Shown here piece after piece: positions 10,182 through 20,373 of a stretch of DNA of 64,000 nucleotides; within the stretch, counting starts at the first letter, position 1, and each line of letters begins with the position of its first letter. The notes beneath the pieces were generated by a model, which ran no database searches, was not told where the DNA came from, and was given only the letters and a program-made list of their open reading frames with translations. Position numbers and translations under genes: made by a program. Source of the DNA: Antrihabitans cavernicola (GTDB lineage: Bacteria > Actinomycetota > Actinomycetes > Mycobacteriales > Mycobacteriaceae). The stretch spans positions 186,001 through 250,000 of the forward strand of contig NZ_VLNY01000004.1 of assembly GCF_008297975.1 (NCBI RefSeq). Direction: 5' to 3'.

Positions 10182-10230
10182 AGTCCTGGCTACATCTCGG
10201 GCAGCGGACCTATCGGGCAAAGGTGGGGCA

Positions 10231-11034
10231 GTGTCTAACCAAGAACCGTCGTCAAGTCGAGTACCTTCCAACTCGCCGTCTTCAGCGGCCCCAGGCATCG
10301 ATCACATAGCGCAAGAGCACATCTCGGAGCCGAAGAAGGCCGTCGCCGAAGCGCTCGGGACATTCGTTCTCGTCCTCGGTGGTGTCGGAACGGCCGTCCT
10401 CGCCGGCGATCGCGTCGGAAACGTCGGTGTCGCCTTGGCTTTCGGATTCACCCTGTTGTTCCTGGTCTACGCGATCGGGCCGATCTCGGGCTGTCACGTG
10501 AATCCGGCAGTCACACTGGCGAATCTGCTGCTCGGCCGTATCTCTGCGGTGGCCGCGGGAGCCTACGTGGTGGCCCAGTTGGTCGGCGCGTTCCTTGCCG
10601 GGGTGGTGATCTACGCGGTCGCGAAGGGTCGCCCCACCTACGACCGCGCAGCGGACGGGCTTGCGGCCAACGGTTGGGGTGCGCACAGCCCCTCGGCCGG
10701 AGCCGGTCTGAACGGTTACGGCGTTGCGGCAGTTGTCATCATCGAGGTAGTGCTCACCGCGCTGCTGGTGTTCGTAGTGCTTTCGTCCACCGATCAATTG
10801 GCGGATCGTCCTCTGGCAGGGCTGTCGATCGGTTTCACACTGGCTGTGTGCCACCTCATTTCGATCCCGGTGGACAACACGTCGGTGAACCCGGCTCGCA
10901 GCCTCGCGGTTGCGCCCTACCAGGACGGTGCACTCGCGCAGGTGTGGGTGTTCGTGGTGTTCCCGCTGATCGGCGGCGCCTTGGGTGCCTTGGTGTACCG
11001 CGGCCTGTTCGGCAGGTACAAAGGTGTGAACTGA
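10231..11034 (+). CDS. aqpZ: Aquaporin (MIP family)
   Basis: Membrane water channel of 267 residues. Both half-helix NPA motifs are present, as CHVNPAVTLANLL and SVNPARSLAV, with six hydrophobic helices between and around them. The N-terminal 35 residues are hydrophilic and Ser/Pro-rich. GTG start at 10231 after AAAGGTGGGG. The arginine following the second NPA and the narrow-filter His (ICHLISIP region) fit a water-selective AqpZ rather than a glycerol facilitator, though this is by eye. Confidence 0.9.
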   Translation: MSNQEPSSSRVPSNSPSSAAPGIDHIAQEHISEPKKAVAEALGTFVLVLGGVGTAVLAGDRVGNVGVALAFGFTLLFLVYAIGPISGCHVNPAVTLANLLLGRISAVAAGAYVVAQLVGAFLAGVVIYAVAKGRPTYDRAADGLAANGWGAHSPSAGAGLNGYGVAAVVIIEVVLTALLVFVVLSSTDQLADRPLAGLSIGFTLAVCHLISIPVDNTSVNPARSLAVAPYQDGALAQVWVFVVFPLIGGALGALVYRGLFGRYKGVN

Positions 11035-11044
11035 CCGGCGTCAA

Positions 11045-11602
11045 CTAGCGCCAGCTGTAGCCCGTGATCAGGCGGGCGGCGACGGTGTCGAAGACCTTTC
11101 GATCCAGGATTGCGCCTTCGCGGCGAATCCCGGCTTCGGGAACGTCCAGCACGCGGTCGAGGCGGACCCAGCTGGGCCTGCCTTCGCCGTCCCATGCGCC
11201 GGCACCGATCCCGATCCAGTCGCGATCATGGGCGCGGTCTTCGTTCGACGAGAGCATCAGTCCCAACAGTGTGGACCCGTCACGGCCGACAACCAGCACC
11301 GGCCGATCCTTGCCCTTCGACGCGTCCTCTTCGAACGTGACCCAGGTCCACACGACCTCGCCGGGATCGGCACGACCGTCGAGGTTGGGTGCGTAGACCA
11401 CCTGTCGTGCTCGGTGTGCGGTGGGAACGGAGCTGGACGCGACCGGTCGGCCCGGAATCACGGGTACTCGTTTCGCAGGCAAGATGCCCGACTTCTCGAG
11501 TTGCTCGACCAGCTTGGGGGCGCGGGAGCGCACCAGTTTGGGCGCTTGCTCCTTGGCGATGCTGCCGAGTTGCTTGCCGATCGTGTTCCACGTGCCCGCC
11601 AT
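11045..11602 (-). CDS. PemK/MazF-like protein next to lepA
   Basis: 185-residue protein. The N-terminal 60 residues are basic and helical; the rest resembles the PemK/MazF fold: ARQVVYAPNLDGRADPGEVV, then WTWVTFEEDASKGKDRPVLV and LLGLMLSSNE. MazF-type toxins cut RNA, but there is no antitoxin gene beside it and the family is conserved at this position in mycolata (Rv2405-like), which speaks for a housekeeping role. It is convergent with aqpZ (10 bp between stops) and divergent from lepA. Confidence 0.7.
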   Translation of the reverse strand: MAGTWNTIGKQLGSIAKEQAPKLVRSRAPKLVEQLEKSGILPAKRVPVIPGRPVASSSVPTAHRARQVVYAPNLDGRADPGEVVWTWVTFEEDASKGKDRPVLVVGRDGSTLLGLMLSSNEDRAHDRDWIGIGAGAWDGEGRPSWVRLDRVLDVPEAGIRREGAILDRKVFDTVAARLITGYSWR

Positions 11603-11698
11603 CGTTCCGAGTTTAGTAGCCGCTCATGGGACGATGGAGGGCGCGTCGGGCCCAGCGGCCGCCGCAAAACGTGTTTCACCATGCCTTGAAGGAGTCGA

Positions 11699-13555
<1,857 letters not shown>

Positions 13556-13563
13556 GAGTTCCG

Positions 13564-14487
13564 ATGCTCGAGACCTGGTTGACCCGTGAACTCGGCATCG
13601 CGTTGCCGATCCTGAGCGCGCCGATGGGTGGTCGTGCCGGTGGCGAACTGGCGGGCGAGGTTTCCAAGGCGGGCGGACTCGGCATGCTCGGTGCGGCGCG
13701 CTACACGACCGCCGATTGGATCGCGACAGAGTCTGCTGTTGCTCGTGACATCGGCGGCGCGTTCGGGATCGGGCTGCAGACGTGGTCACTCGACGACGGG
13801 TCCTTGCTCGATGCCGCGATTGCCGCGAAGCCGACCGTGATCGGACTGTCCTTCGGCGATCCGGCGCCCTATGTCGACCGGGTGCACGCGGCGGGTATTC
13901 CGGTGCTGTCTCAGATCAACACGGTCGACGACATGCGGCTTGCCGAGCGCGCCGGTGTCGACGTGATCGTCGCGCAGGGCGGCGAAGCGGGCGGCCATAC
14001 CGGCCATATCGGGACGCTGCCGCTGCTGCAGGAGGTGCTCGAAGCCACCGAGCTGCCGGTCCTGGCTGCGGGTGGCATCGCAACGGGCAGGGGATTGGCC
14101 GCCGTGCTGGCTGCGGGTGCCGAGGGCGCGCTGCTGGGAACTGTCCTGCTGGCGAGTCCCGAGACCATCGGTCCGGAGTACGCGAGGGACCGTTTGTTGG
14201 CCGCCGGGAGCGGCGACACCGTTTACACTTCGGTGTTCGATCAAGCCCGCGACCAACCTTGGCCGCAGCGCTGGGGCGGACGCGCGTTGCAAAACGCCTT
14301 CACATCGAAATACCACAACAGTGACGTCGATCACGCTAAGTTGGCAGACGCATACGATCCCGCCGATCCGAACCTCGGGGTCGTATACGCCGGTCAGGCA
14401 GCAGGTTTGGTCAACGTGGCCCGTGGTGCGGGTGCGATTGTCCAAGACATCGCTGCTCGCGCCGAGCAGCTGCTCGAACGGTTCTGA
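13564..14487 (+). CDS. Nitronate monooxygenase-type FMN protein
   Basis: FMN TIM-barrel of the nitronate monooxygenase/2-nitropropane dioxygenase family, 307 residues. It starts ELGIALPILSAPMGGRAGGE; the phosphate and substrate loops show in VIVAQGGEAGGHTGHIGTLP and LPVLAAGGIATGRGLAAVLA, and GALLGTVLLASPE ends the barrel. The role is usually detoxification of nitronates such as 3-nitropropionate. ATG preceded by TAGGAG. Confidence 0.88.
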   Translation: MLETWLTRELGIALPILSAPMGGRAGGELAGEVSKAGGLGMLGAARYTTADWIATESAVARDIGGAFGIGLQTWSLDDGSLLDAAIAAKPTVIGLSFGDPAPYVDRVHAAGIPVLSQINTVDDMRLAERAGVDVIVAQGGEAGGHTGHIGTLPLLQEVLEATELPVLAAGGIATGRGLAAVLAAGAEGALLGTVLLASPETIGPEYARDRLLAAGSGDTVYTSVFDQARDQPWPQRWGGRALQNAFTSKYHNSDVDHAKLADAYDPADPNLGVVYAGQAAGLVNVARGAGAIVQDIAARAEQLLERF

Positions 14488-14503
14488 CGAGGGAGCACCA
14501 ACC

Positions 14504-14923
14504 GTGGCAACACAGGTCACATCGCCGACCGGACGTCTTCGTCGTCTGACCAGTGCGGCGCTCAACGCCGACACCACCATGCGCGGAATCGACGACATGC
14601 TGGTGGACCTCGTCGACGTCATCGAGGAACTGGATCCTGCCGTCGACAACCTCAACGAGGTGCTGATCGCCGCTCGCGACGAATTCGCTGCGATCGGTCA
14701 GGCGCGGGCCGGTGCCGAAGAACTCGTCCAGCGACTCGGCGACATCCTGGACCTGGTGGAATGGGCGTTGACGCCCGCATTCGTCGCCAAGGCTCAGGTC
14801 GAGAAGCTGGTGGTCGCTGTTGCGAAGGCGCGCAGAACTTTGGTGCCGCACCGCCGTCGTCGACCTGTCGCCCTCCCAGCTCCGACGGCGGTGGAGTTTC
14901 CGCCGATGCAGCTGGTGGGCTGA
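14504..14923 (+). CDS. Conserved coiled-coil-like protein of unknown function
   Basis: 139 residues, mostly helical and rich in Ala, Leu, Asp and Glu (for example MLVDLVDVIEELDPAVDNLN and ARAGAEELVQRLGDILDLVE), with a basic Pro/Arg tail (HRRRRPVALPAP). No catalytic motif or signal peptide is seen. GTG start after GAGGGAGC. It follows the monooxygenase by 16 bp and is convergent with the GH15 gene (8 bp between stops). I do not recognise the family; the pattern recalls small helical phasin-like proteins. Confidence 0.7.
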   Translation: MATQVTSPTGRLRRLTSAALNADTTMRGIDDMLVDLVDVIEELDPAVDNLNEVLIAARDEFAAIGQARAGAEELVQRLGDILDLVEWALTPAFVAKAQVEKLVVAVAKARRTLVPHRRRRPVALPAPTAVEFPPMQLVG

Positions 14924-14931
14924 GGTCGCCG

Positions 14932-16977
14932 CTACTTCGAACTGTGTGCCGGCTGGAAATGCCCGGACTGCCGTGCCTCTTCTGCTCTGATGACGTGCAC
15001 CACAGCGTTGATCAGCGCCAGGTGGGTGAACGCCTGTGGGAAGTTGCCGAGATGCCTGCTGGATTTGGTGTCGATCTCCTCGGCATAGAGCTTGAGCGGG
15101 CTGGCATAGCCGAGTAGCCGTTCGCACAGCCGCTTGGCGCGATCCAGCTCGCCGATCTCCACCAGCGCCGACACCAGCCAGAACGAACATATGGTGAAGG
15201 TGCCCTCTTCGCCGGACAATCCGTCGTCGGTGGTATCGGTGCGGTAGCGCAGCACCAATCCGTCCTCGGTCAGTTCGTCGGCGATCGCCAGCACTGTCGC
15301 ACGGACACGCTCGTCGTCGGCGGGCAGGAAACGCAGCAGCGGCACCAACAGCAACGACGCATCGAGGGAGTCGACGCCGTACGCCTGCGTGAAGACGCCC
15401 CGCGAATCGACCCCGTTGGTGAGAATGTCGTCCTTGATCTCGTCGGCGAGCTGTTGCCACTCCTGCGCGTAGCTCTTCTCGGCGTGCAGCAGTGCCAGCT
15501 TGGCGCCGCGATCGAGAGCGACCCAACACATCACCTTCGACGACGTGAAGTGCTTGGGTTCCCCGCGCACCTCCCAGATGCCGCGGTCCGGCTTACGCCA
15601 GTGCTTGATGGCCTCTTCGACCTGACGCTTGAGCAGTGGCCACAGCGACTCCGGCACATGCTCGCGTGAGCGGATGTGCAGATACACGGAGTCCAGCATG
15701 GTGCCCCAGATGTCGTGCTGCTCCTGGTCGAAGGCGCCGTTGCCGATACGGACCGGGCGGGCGCCTTCGTAGCCCGAGAGGTGATCGAGTTCGGCTTCGT
15801 CGAGCTGCAGCTCGCCGCCGATGCCGTACATCACCTGCAGCGGAACGGCATTGCCGTCCTTGTCCTTGCCGACGTCGGAGATGAAGGAGAAGAAATCGTT
15901 GGCCTCGCGATCGAGCCCCAGTGTGTAGAGACCCCACAACGCGAAAGTGGAGTCGCGAACCCACGCATAGCGGTAGTCCCAGTTGCGTTCGCCGCCAGGC
16001 GTTTCCGGAAGCGACGTCGTCGAGGCCGCCATCAGCGCACCGGTCGGTGCGTAGGTGAGGCCCTTCAAGGTGAGCGCGCTGCGTTGCAAGTAGCCGCGCC
16101 ACGGGTGATCGGGGAATCGGCCGATGGTGATCCACTGCCGCCAACATTCGGCGGTCTGCCACATCTTCTTCTCCGCCTCGGCGAAATCCTGCGGCGCAGG
16201 CAACTCGGACCACGACAGGGCGACGAAGACGTTGTCGCCCTCCACCATCCGGGTGCGGGCACGGGCTTCACGCCCTTCCAGTCCGAGCCGCAGATTAGTC
16301 GTCAGCTTCAGCGACGGATGGTCGCCGACCGTGGCCTTGCAGGTGGCCGTGGCTTCCCCGTAGACCTTGCCGGTGTAGGTCCACTCGGCGGCGGCGCGGT
16401 GATAGTCGAAGGCGGGTTCGCAGCTCACCTCGAGTTCCACGGTGCCGCTGACGCATTTCACCGTGCGCAGCAGGATGTGCTCCGCATCCCAGTCCGTCGG
16501 GGTTCGGCGGTGGGTCTTCGAGCGCTGATCGGTGTTGTGCCACGGGCCGAGGACCAGAGCGTCGCGAACGATCAGCCATCCGGTTTCGGTCTGCCACGTG
16601 GTTTCGACGATCAACCCGCCCGGCAGATAGCGACGAGCGGCGGGGACGTTCTGTCCGTAGGGGCCGACACGAAAGTGGCCCGCACTGCGATCGATGACCG
16701 CGCCGAAGACACTCGGGGCGTCCGGTCGCGGAACGCACATCCATTCGACAGCGCCGTTGCGGGCGATCAGACAGGTGGTTTCGCAGTCGGAGAGAAACGC
16801 GTAGTCGTCGATGGGCGGGAAGTTGCTGCGATGCGAGGCAATGGCGGACAGCGGTTTTTCGCCGTCCTGATCGAGATCGAAGTCCTCCCTGCCGTCGTCG
16901 TCCAGAACGGGTGCGGACACTTCCATTGCGTCGGAATCCGACGACTGCTGGTCGAGGGGAGCCATGTGCAACATCAT
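14932..16977 (-). CDS. Glycoside hydrolase family 15 protein (trehalase/glucoamylase-like)
   Basis: 681-residue GH15 enzyme, counterpart of M. tuberculosis Rv2402, which has been assigned trehalase activity. The N-terminal part binds as a beta-sandwich (PPIDDYAFLSDCETTCLIAR). The (alpha/alpha)6 barrel shows ERNWDYRYAWVRDSTFALWG, RPVRIGNGAFDQEQHDIWG and GIWEVRGEPKHFTSSKVMCW, all typical of the family. No signal peptide, so it is cytoplasmic and probably acts on trehalose, an abundant sugar in mycolata. Start: ATG ATG at 16977 after AAGGTCG; the ATG at 16965 (MAPLDQQ) is an alternative. Confidence 0.9.
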   Translation of the reverse strand: MMLHMAPLDQQSSDSDAMEVSAPVLDDDGREDFDLDQDGEKPLSAIASHRSNFPPIDDYAFLSDCETTCLIARNGAVEWMCVPRPDAPSVFGAVIDRSAGHFRVGPYGQNVPAARRYLPGGLIVETTWQTETGWLIVRDALVLGPWHNTDQRSKTHRRTPTDWDAEHILLRTVKCVSGTVELEVSCEPAFDYHRAAAEWTYTGKVYGEATATCKATVGDHPSLKLTTNLRLGLEGREARARTRMVEGDNVFVALSWSELPAPQDFAEAEKKMWQTAECWRQWITIGRFPDHPWRGYLQRSALTLKGLTYAPTGALMAASTTSLPETPGGERNWDYRYAWVRDSTFALWGLYTLGLDREANDFFSFISDVGKDKDGNAVPLQVMYGIGGELQLDEAELDHLSGYEGARPVRIGNGAFDQEQHDIWGTMLDSVYLHIRSREHVPESLWPLLKRQVEEAIKHWRKPDRGIWEVRGEPKHFTSSKVMCWVALDRGAKLALLHAEKSYAQEWQQLADEIKDDILTNGVDSRGVFTQAYGVDSLDASLLLVPLLRFLPADDERVRATVLAIADELTEDGLVLRYRTDTTDDGLSGEEGTFTICSFWLVSALVEIGELDRAKRLCERLLGYASPLKLYAEEIDTKSSRHLGNFPQAFTHLALINAVVHVIRAEEARQSGHFQPAHSSK

Positions 16978-17044
16978 CGACCTTGGACGGTGCTCCGTCC
17001 ACGCGAATCGCAGAAGTAGAAGGGGTCAACGATAAGGTGGCCGA

Positions 17045-17260
17045 GTGCATCGAATCGCCGGCTGGTGGGACGGACTGGAACTGTGGGTGGCCGGTCTGCC
17101 GTTCATCCCGCAATTCATCGTCGTCCTCGCCGTCATGGTTCCGGTGAGCTGCGCAATCGCGTGGCTACTCGATCGTGTCTTGATTTCGGTGCTCCATTTG
17201 CTCGGGCGTGCCAATCCCGACTCGACGACCACCCCCGACCGAACTGGGAGGCTGCCCTGA
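17045..17260 (+). CDS. Small membrane protein (Rv2401-like)
   Basis: 71 residues with one long hydrophobic segment (FIPQFIVVLAVMVPVSCAIA) followed by WLLDRVLISVLHLLGRAN and a polar tail. GTG start with AAGGTGG just upstream. It overlaps the next small ORF by one base (TGATG). A pair of tiny membrane genes also sits here between the GH15 gene and subI in M. tuberculosis. Function unknown. Confidence 0.7.
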   Translation: MHRIAGWWDGLELWVAGLPFIPQFIVVLAVMVPVSCAIAWLLDRVLISVLHLLGRANPDSTTTPDRTGRLP

Positions 17261-17337
17261 TGCCTCGTTCACGCGTCACACTGGCGCTGTTCGCCTTGCT
17301 TCTGCTCGTCATCGTCGGATGGTTGCTGACCAGGTAA
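17260..17337 (+). CDS. 25-residue single-pass membrane peptide (Rv2401A-like)
   Basis: A very short ORF: basic N-terminus MPRSRVT, then one uninterrupted hydrophobic helix (LALFALLLLVIVGWLLT) and a final Arg. ATG overlaps the stop of the preceding membrane gene (TGATG), so translation is coupled. The composition is that of a genuine membrane mini-protein rather than random sequence. Possibly a small subunit or regulator of its 71-residue partner; the role is unknown. Confidence 0.6.
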   Translation: MPRSRVTLALFALLLLVIVGWLLTR

Positions 17338-17383
17338 TTTCGGTGTCCCGCACTTTCGATTCGAGGCCTTTCGCCTGCTCTGC

Positions 17384-17397
17384 TACGCTTCGCCGCG
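17384..17397 (+). promoter_or_regulatory. -10 element and predicted start point of the subI leader transcript
   Basis: TACGCT at 17384-17389 fits the actinobacterial TANNNT -10 pattern. Seven bases later comes the GTG of the leader ORF at 17397, so the transcript would begin on the start codon (leaderless mRNA). No convincing -35 element is seen. Confidence 0.55.
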
Positions 17398-17486
17398 TGT
17401 CTGCAGCCGTCGCTCATCGGGTCCGCCATAGGTTGGCGTTGATCGCGATCGGCATGCTCGCTGTCGCCGATATCGACTGTCGCTGA
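17397..17486 (+). CDS. Cysteine leader peptide upstream of the sulfate transporter
   Basis: 29-residue ORF beginning VSAAVAHRVRHRLALIAIG and ending DIDCR-stop, 147 bp before subI. Short, leaderless ORFs with cysteine codons at the end precede sulfur genes in mycobacteria, including one before the sulfate-binding protein gene of M. smegmatis (Ms4533A, from memory). There, stalling at Cys codons under cysteine starvation raises expression of the operon. The Cys-Arg-stop ending, its position and the predicted leaderless start all fit. It has only one Cys codon, so the response may be weaker than in polycysteine leaders. Confidence 0.7.
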   Translation: MSAAVAHRVRHRLALIAIGMLAVADIDCR

Positions 17487-17633
17487 CCTCTCAGCGACTG
17501 ATCGGGCACCTTTCTGCCATCTGTCGTAGGCCCCGGTTCGTCCGGTCTCCGCGCGAATCGTGGCCGGTTTCGTTTGTCTCACCCCCGCCACATTTCTGTC
17601 GAACAGCACCATGCATGAAAGGCATTTCCCGTC
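17487..17633 (+). promoter_or_regulatory. Leader-to-subI interval, possible attenuator
   Basis: 147 bp between the leader peptide stop and the subI start. It contains several GC-rich CCGG-centred inverted repeats (17528-17572) that could form competing hairpins, and the subI ribosome site GAAAGG lies between ATGC and GCAT arms near 17610-17628. I see no classical terminator, so attenuation could be Rho-dependent or translational. Confidence 0.35.
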
Positions 17634-18668
17634 ATGAGACGCAGATCTCGTTATTTCGCCACCGCCCTCGTCACCATCGGAGCAGTAGCTCTCACCGCGT
17701 GCAGCGGCGGCTCGAGCGACACGGTCGGTGCCGACAGCGGCTCGGGCAACGGTGGCAAGACCACAACGCTGAACCTGTACGCCTACGCGGTGCCGAAGCC
17801 CGGCTTCGACAAGGTGATTCCGGGATTCAACGCCAGCGACGCGGGCAAGGGCGTGGAGTTCCAGCAGTCCTACGGCGCATCGGGTGATCAGTCTCGCAAG
17901 GTCAAGGACGGCGCTGCCGCAGACGTCGTGAACTTCTCCGTGGAGCCGGACGTCACCCGCCTCGTCGATGCCGGCCTGGTCGACGAGAACTGGAACAAGG
18001 ACGCCAACAAGGGCATTCCGTTCGGATCCGTCGTGACCATCGTCGTCCGCAAGGGCAACCCCAAGAACATCCGTACCTGGGACGACCTGCTCAAGCCAGG
18101 CATCGAGGTTGTCACGCCCAACCCCTTCAGCTCGGGTTCGGCCAAGTGGAACCTCCTCGCGCCGTACGCGGACAAGAGCGACGGCGGCAAGAACCCGCAG
18201 GCCGGCCTCGATTACCTGAGCCAGCTGGTCGGCGGGCACGTCAAGGTGCAGCCGAAGTCCGGTCGCGAAGCCACCGAGACCTTCCTGCAGGGCACGGGTG
18301 ACGCGCTGCTCAGTTACGAGAACGAGGCGCTGTTCTCCGAGCGCAACGGCGATCCGGTCGAACATGTCACGCCCGCGACCACGTTCAAGATCGAGAACCC
18401 GGTTGCCGTGATCAAGACCAGCAAGAACCTGGAGAAGGCCACCGCCTTCAAGGACTTCCTCTACACCCAGGACGGTCAGCGGCTGTGGGCGCAGGCCGGG
18501 TTCCGTCCGGTCGATCCGGGCGTCGCACAGGAGTTCGCGAAGGATTTCCCGCAGCCGGAGAAGCTGTGGACCATCGATGACCTCGGCGGCTGGAAGACTG
18601 TGGACAAGGATCTGTTCACCAAGGACACCGGCTCTGTCGCCAAGATCTACGACAGCGCAACCAAGTAA
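17634..18668 (+). CDS. subI: Sulfate/thiosulfate-binding lipoprotein
   Basis: Substrate-binding protein of the sulfate ABC importer, 344 residues. The N-terminus is a lipoprotein signal with lipobox LTAC (Cys23). The mature part shows the sulfate-binding fold: LNLYAYAVPKPGFDKVIPGF, SYGASGDQSRKVKDG, DVVNFSVEPDVTRLVDAGLV and NPFSSGSAKWNLLAPY. First gene of the subI-cysT-cysW-cysA operon; the Cys leader upstream suggests induction on cysteine shortage. ATG after GAAAGG. Confidence 0.95.
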   Translation: MRRRSRYFATALVTIGAVALTACSGGSSDTVGADSGSGNGGKTTTLNLYAYAVPKPGFDKVIPGFNASDAGKGVEFQQSYGASGDQSRKVKDGAAADVVNFSVEPDVTRLVDAGLVDENWNKDANKGIPFGSVVTIVVRKGNPKNIRTWDDLLKPGIEVVTPNPFSSGSAKWNLLAPYADKSDGGKNPQAGLDYLSQLVGGHVKVQPKSGREATETFLQGTGDALLSYENEALFSERNGDPVEHVTPATTFKIENPVAVIKTSKNLEKATAFKDFLYTQDGQRLWAQAGFRPVDPGVAQEFAKDFPQPEKLWTIDDLGGWKTVDKDLFTKDTGSVAKIYDSATK

Positions 18669-18679
18669 CTGGAATCGAT

Positions 18680-19570
18680 GTGACGACAACACAGACAACG
18701 GAGCAGGGAGCCGGGGCACATCTGCCCGGCCCCGGCTCCGGCCTGCCCGCCAAACCTCGATCGCGCTGGATGCGCGTCAACGGGACAGTGGGGCCGCTCG
18801 GCATCGCAGTATCGGTGCTGTGGCTCAGCATCATCGTGCTGCTGCCACTCGCGGCGTTGACTGTCACATCGTTCGACAACGGCCTCGGTGGATTCTGGGA
18901 CGCGGTGACCGCACCGGTGGCGCTCGCGTCGCTGCGGGTCACCGTCCTGGTGTCCATCGTGGTCGCGCTGATCAACGTGGTGATGGGCACGCTGGTCGCG
19001 TGGGTGCTGGTCCGGGACGAGTTCCCGGGTAAGCGAATCGTCAACGCGCTCATCGATCTTCCGTTCGCGTTGCCGACCATCGTCGCCAGCATCGTGTTGC
19101 TGTCGCTCTACGGTCCGGACAGCCCGATCGACATTCACCTCAATGCGACGCAGCCAGGCCTGATCGTCGCGCTGGCGTTCGTGACGTTGCCGTTCGTCGT
19201 CCGCTCCGTTCAACCGGTGCTGATCGAAGCGGATCGTGAAGTGGAGGAAGCGGCCGCGTCGCTCGGCGCCGACAACTGGACGACGTTTCGTCGAATCGTG
19301 TTGCCCGCGTTGTTCCCCGCCGTGCTGAGCGGTGGCGGGCTCGCGTTCGCACGTGCCATCGGTGAGTACGGCTCGGTGGTGCTCATCGGCGGCAACATTC
19401 CGCGAGAGACGCAGATGGCGTCGCAGTACATTCAGCAGCAGATCGAGATCGACGCTCCTGCCAATGCCGCGGCGGTGTCGGTGGTCCTGTTGCTGATCTC
19501 GTTCTTGACACTGCTGATTCTGCGGATCATCGCCGAGCGGAGCATTCGCAAACAGGAGCAGGCAGCGTGA
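18680..19570 (+). CDS. cysT: Sulfate ABC transporter permease CysT
   Basis: Inner-membrane permease subunit with six helices; 296 residues with a polar Gly/Pro-rich N-terminal extension of about 30 residues. The EAA loop that docks on the ATPase is EEAAASLGADNWTTFRRIVL. GTG start 11 bp after subI; its stop overlaps the cysW start. Forms a heterodimer with CysW. Confidence 0.94.
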   Translation: MTTTQTTEQGAGAHLPGPGSGLPAKPRSRWMRVNGTVGPLGIAVSVLWLSIIVLLPLAALTVTSFDNGLGGFWDAVTAPVALASLRVTVLVSIVVALINVVMGTLVAWVLVRDEFPGKRIVNALIDLPFALPTIVASIVLLSLYGPDSPIDIHLNATQPGLIVALAFVTLPFVVRSVQPVLIEADREVEEAAASLGADNWTTFRRIVLPALFPAVLSGGGLAFARAIGEYGSVVLIGGNIPRETQMASQYIQQQIEIDAPANAAAVSVVLLLISFLTLLILRIIAERSIRKQEQAA

Positions 19571-20373
19571 ACGTCACCAGGTCGTCTCGGATCGCGCTGC
19601 GCAGTGTGGCGTTGCTCTATCTGTTCGTGCTGCTGGTGCTGCCGATCGTCTTGATTCTGTGGCGAACGTTCGGTGACGGCATCGGCGCGTTCGTCGATTC
19701 GATCAGCACGCCCGCCGCCATCTCGGCGCTGAACCTGTCTCTGCTGATCGTCGCGATCGTGGTTCCGATCAACGTCGTCTTCGGTGTGGTGACCGCACTT
19801 GCGTTGGTGCGCGGGCGATTCCCGGGGCGTGGGCTCATCCAGGGCATCGTCGATCTGCCGTTCGCGGTGTCTCCCATCATCGTCGGCGTTTCGCTGATCC
19901 TGCTGTGGGGTGTCAACGGCTGGTTCGGCGGAGTCGAGAACCTGGGTTTCAAGGTGATCTTCGGCATACCGGGCATGGTGATCGCGACCATCTTCGTCAC
20001 ATTGCCGTTCGTCGTGCGTGAGGTGGAACCGGTCTTGCACGAGATCGGTGACGATCAAGAGCAAGCGGCGGCGACGCTGGGCGCGTCCGGGTGGCAAACG
20101 TTCTGGCGTATCACGCTTCCGGCCATCCGCTGGGGCCTCACCTATGGCGTCGTGTTGACGGTGGCCCGTGCCCTCGGCGAGTTCGGTGCCGTGATCATGG
20201 TGTCCTCCGGATTCCCCGGTGTATCGCAGACGTTGACGCTGCTGGTGCATTCGCGCTACATCGACGATCGCAATACCTTCGGCGCCTATTCGGCCGCGAC
20301 ACTGTTGATGGGCATCGCGCTCGTCGTGTTGCTGGCGATGACGGCCCTCGACCGTAAGAGGACAAGCAAATGA
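19567..20373 (+). CDS. cysW: Sulfate ABC transporter permease CysW
   Basis: Second permease subunit, 268 residues. It has the typical [20 protein letters not shown] start, [19 protein letters not shown] in the core, and the EAA loop [23 protein letters not shown] start in a 4-bp overlap with cysT, and its stop overlaps cysA. CysW differs from CysT by the [15 protein letters not shown] region, which is intact. Confidence 0.94.
   Translation: MNVTRSSRIALRSVALLYLFVLLVLPIVLILWRTFGDGIGAFVDSISTPAAISALNLSLLIVAIVVPINVVFGVVTALALVRGRFPGRGLIQGIVDLPFAVSPIIVGVSLILLWGVNGWFGGVENLGFKVIFGIPGMVIATIFVTLPFVVREVEPVLHEIGDDQEQAAATLGASGWQTFWRITLPAIRWGLTYGVVLTVARALGEFGAVIMVSSGFPGVSQTLTLLVHSRYIDDRNTFGAYSAATLLMGIALVVLLAMTALDRKRTSK

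Noticed and set aside
11045-11602. A MazEF-type toxin-antitoxin locus
   Set aside because: No antitoxin-sized gene lies beside it; the neighbours are aqpZ and lepA.
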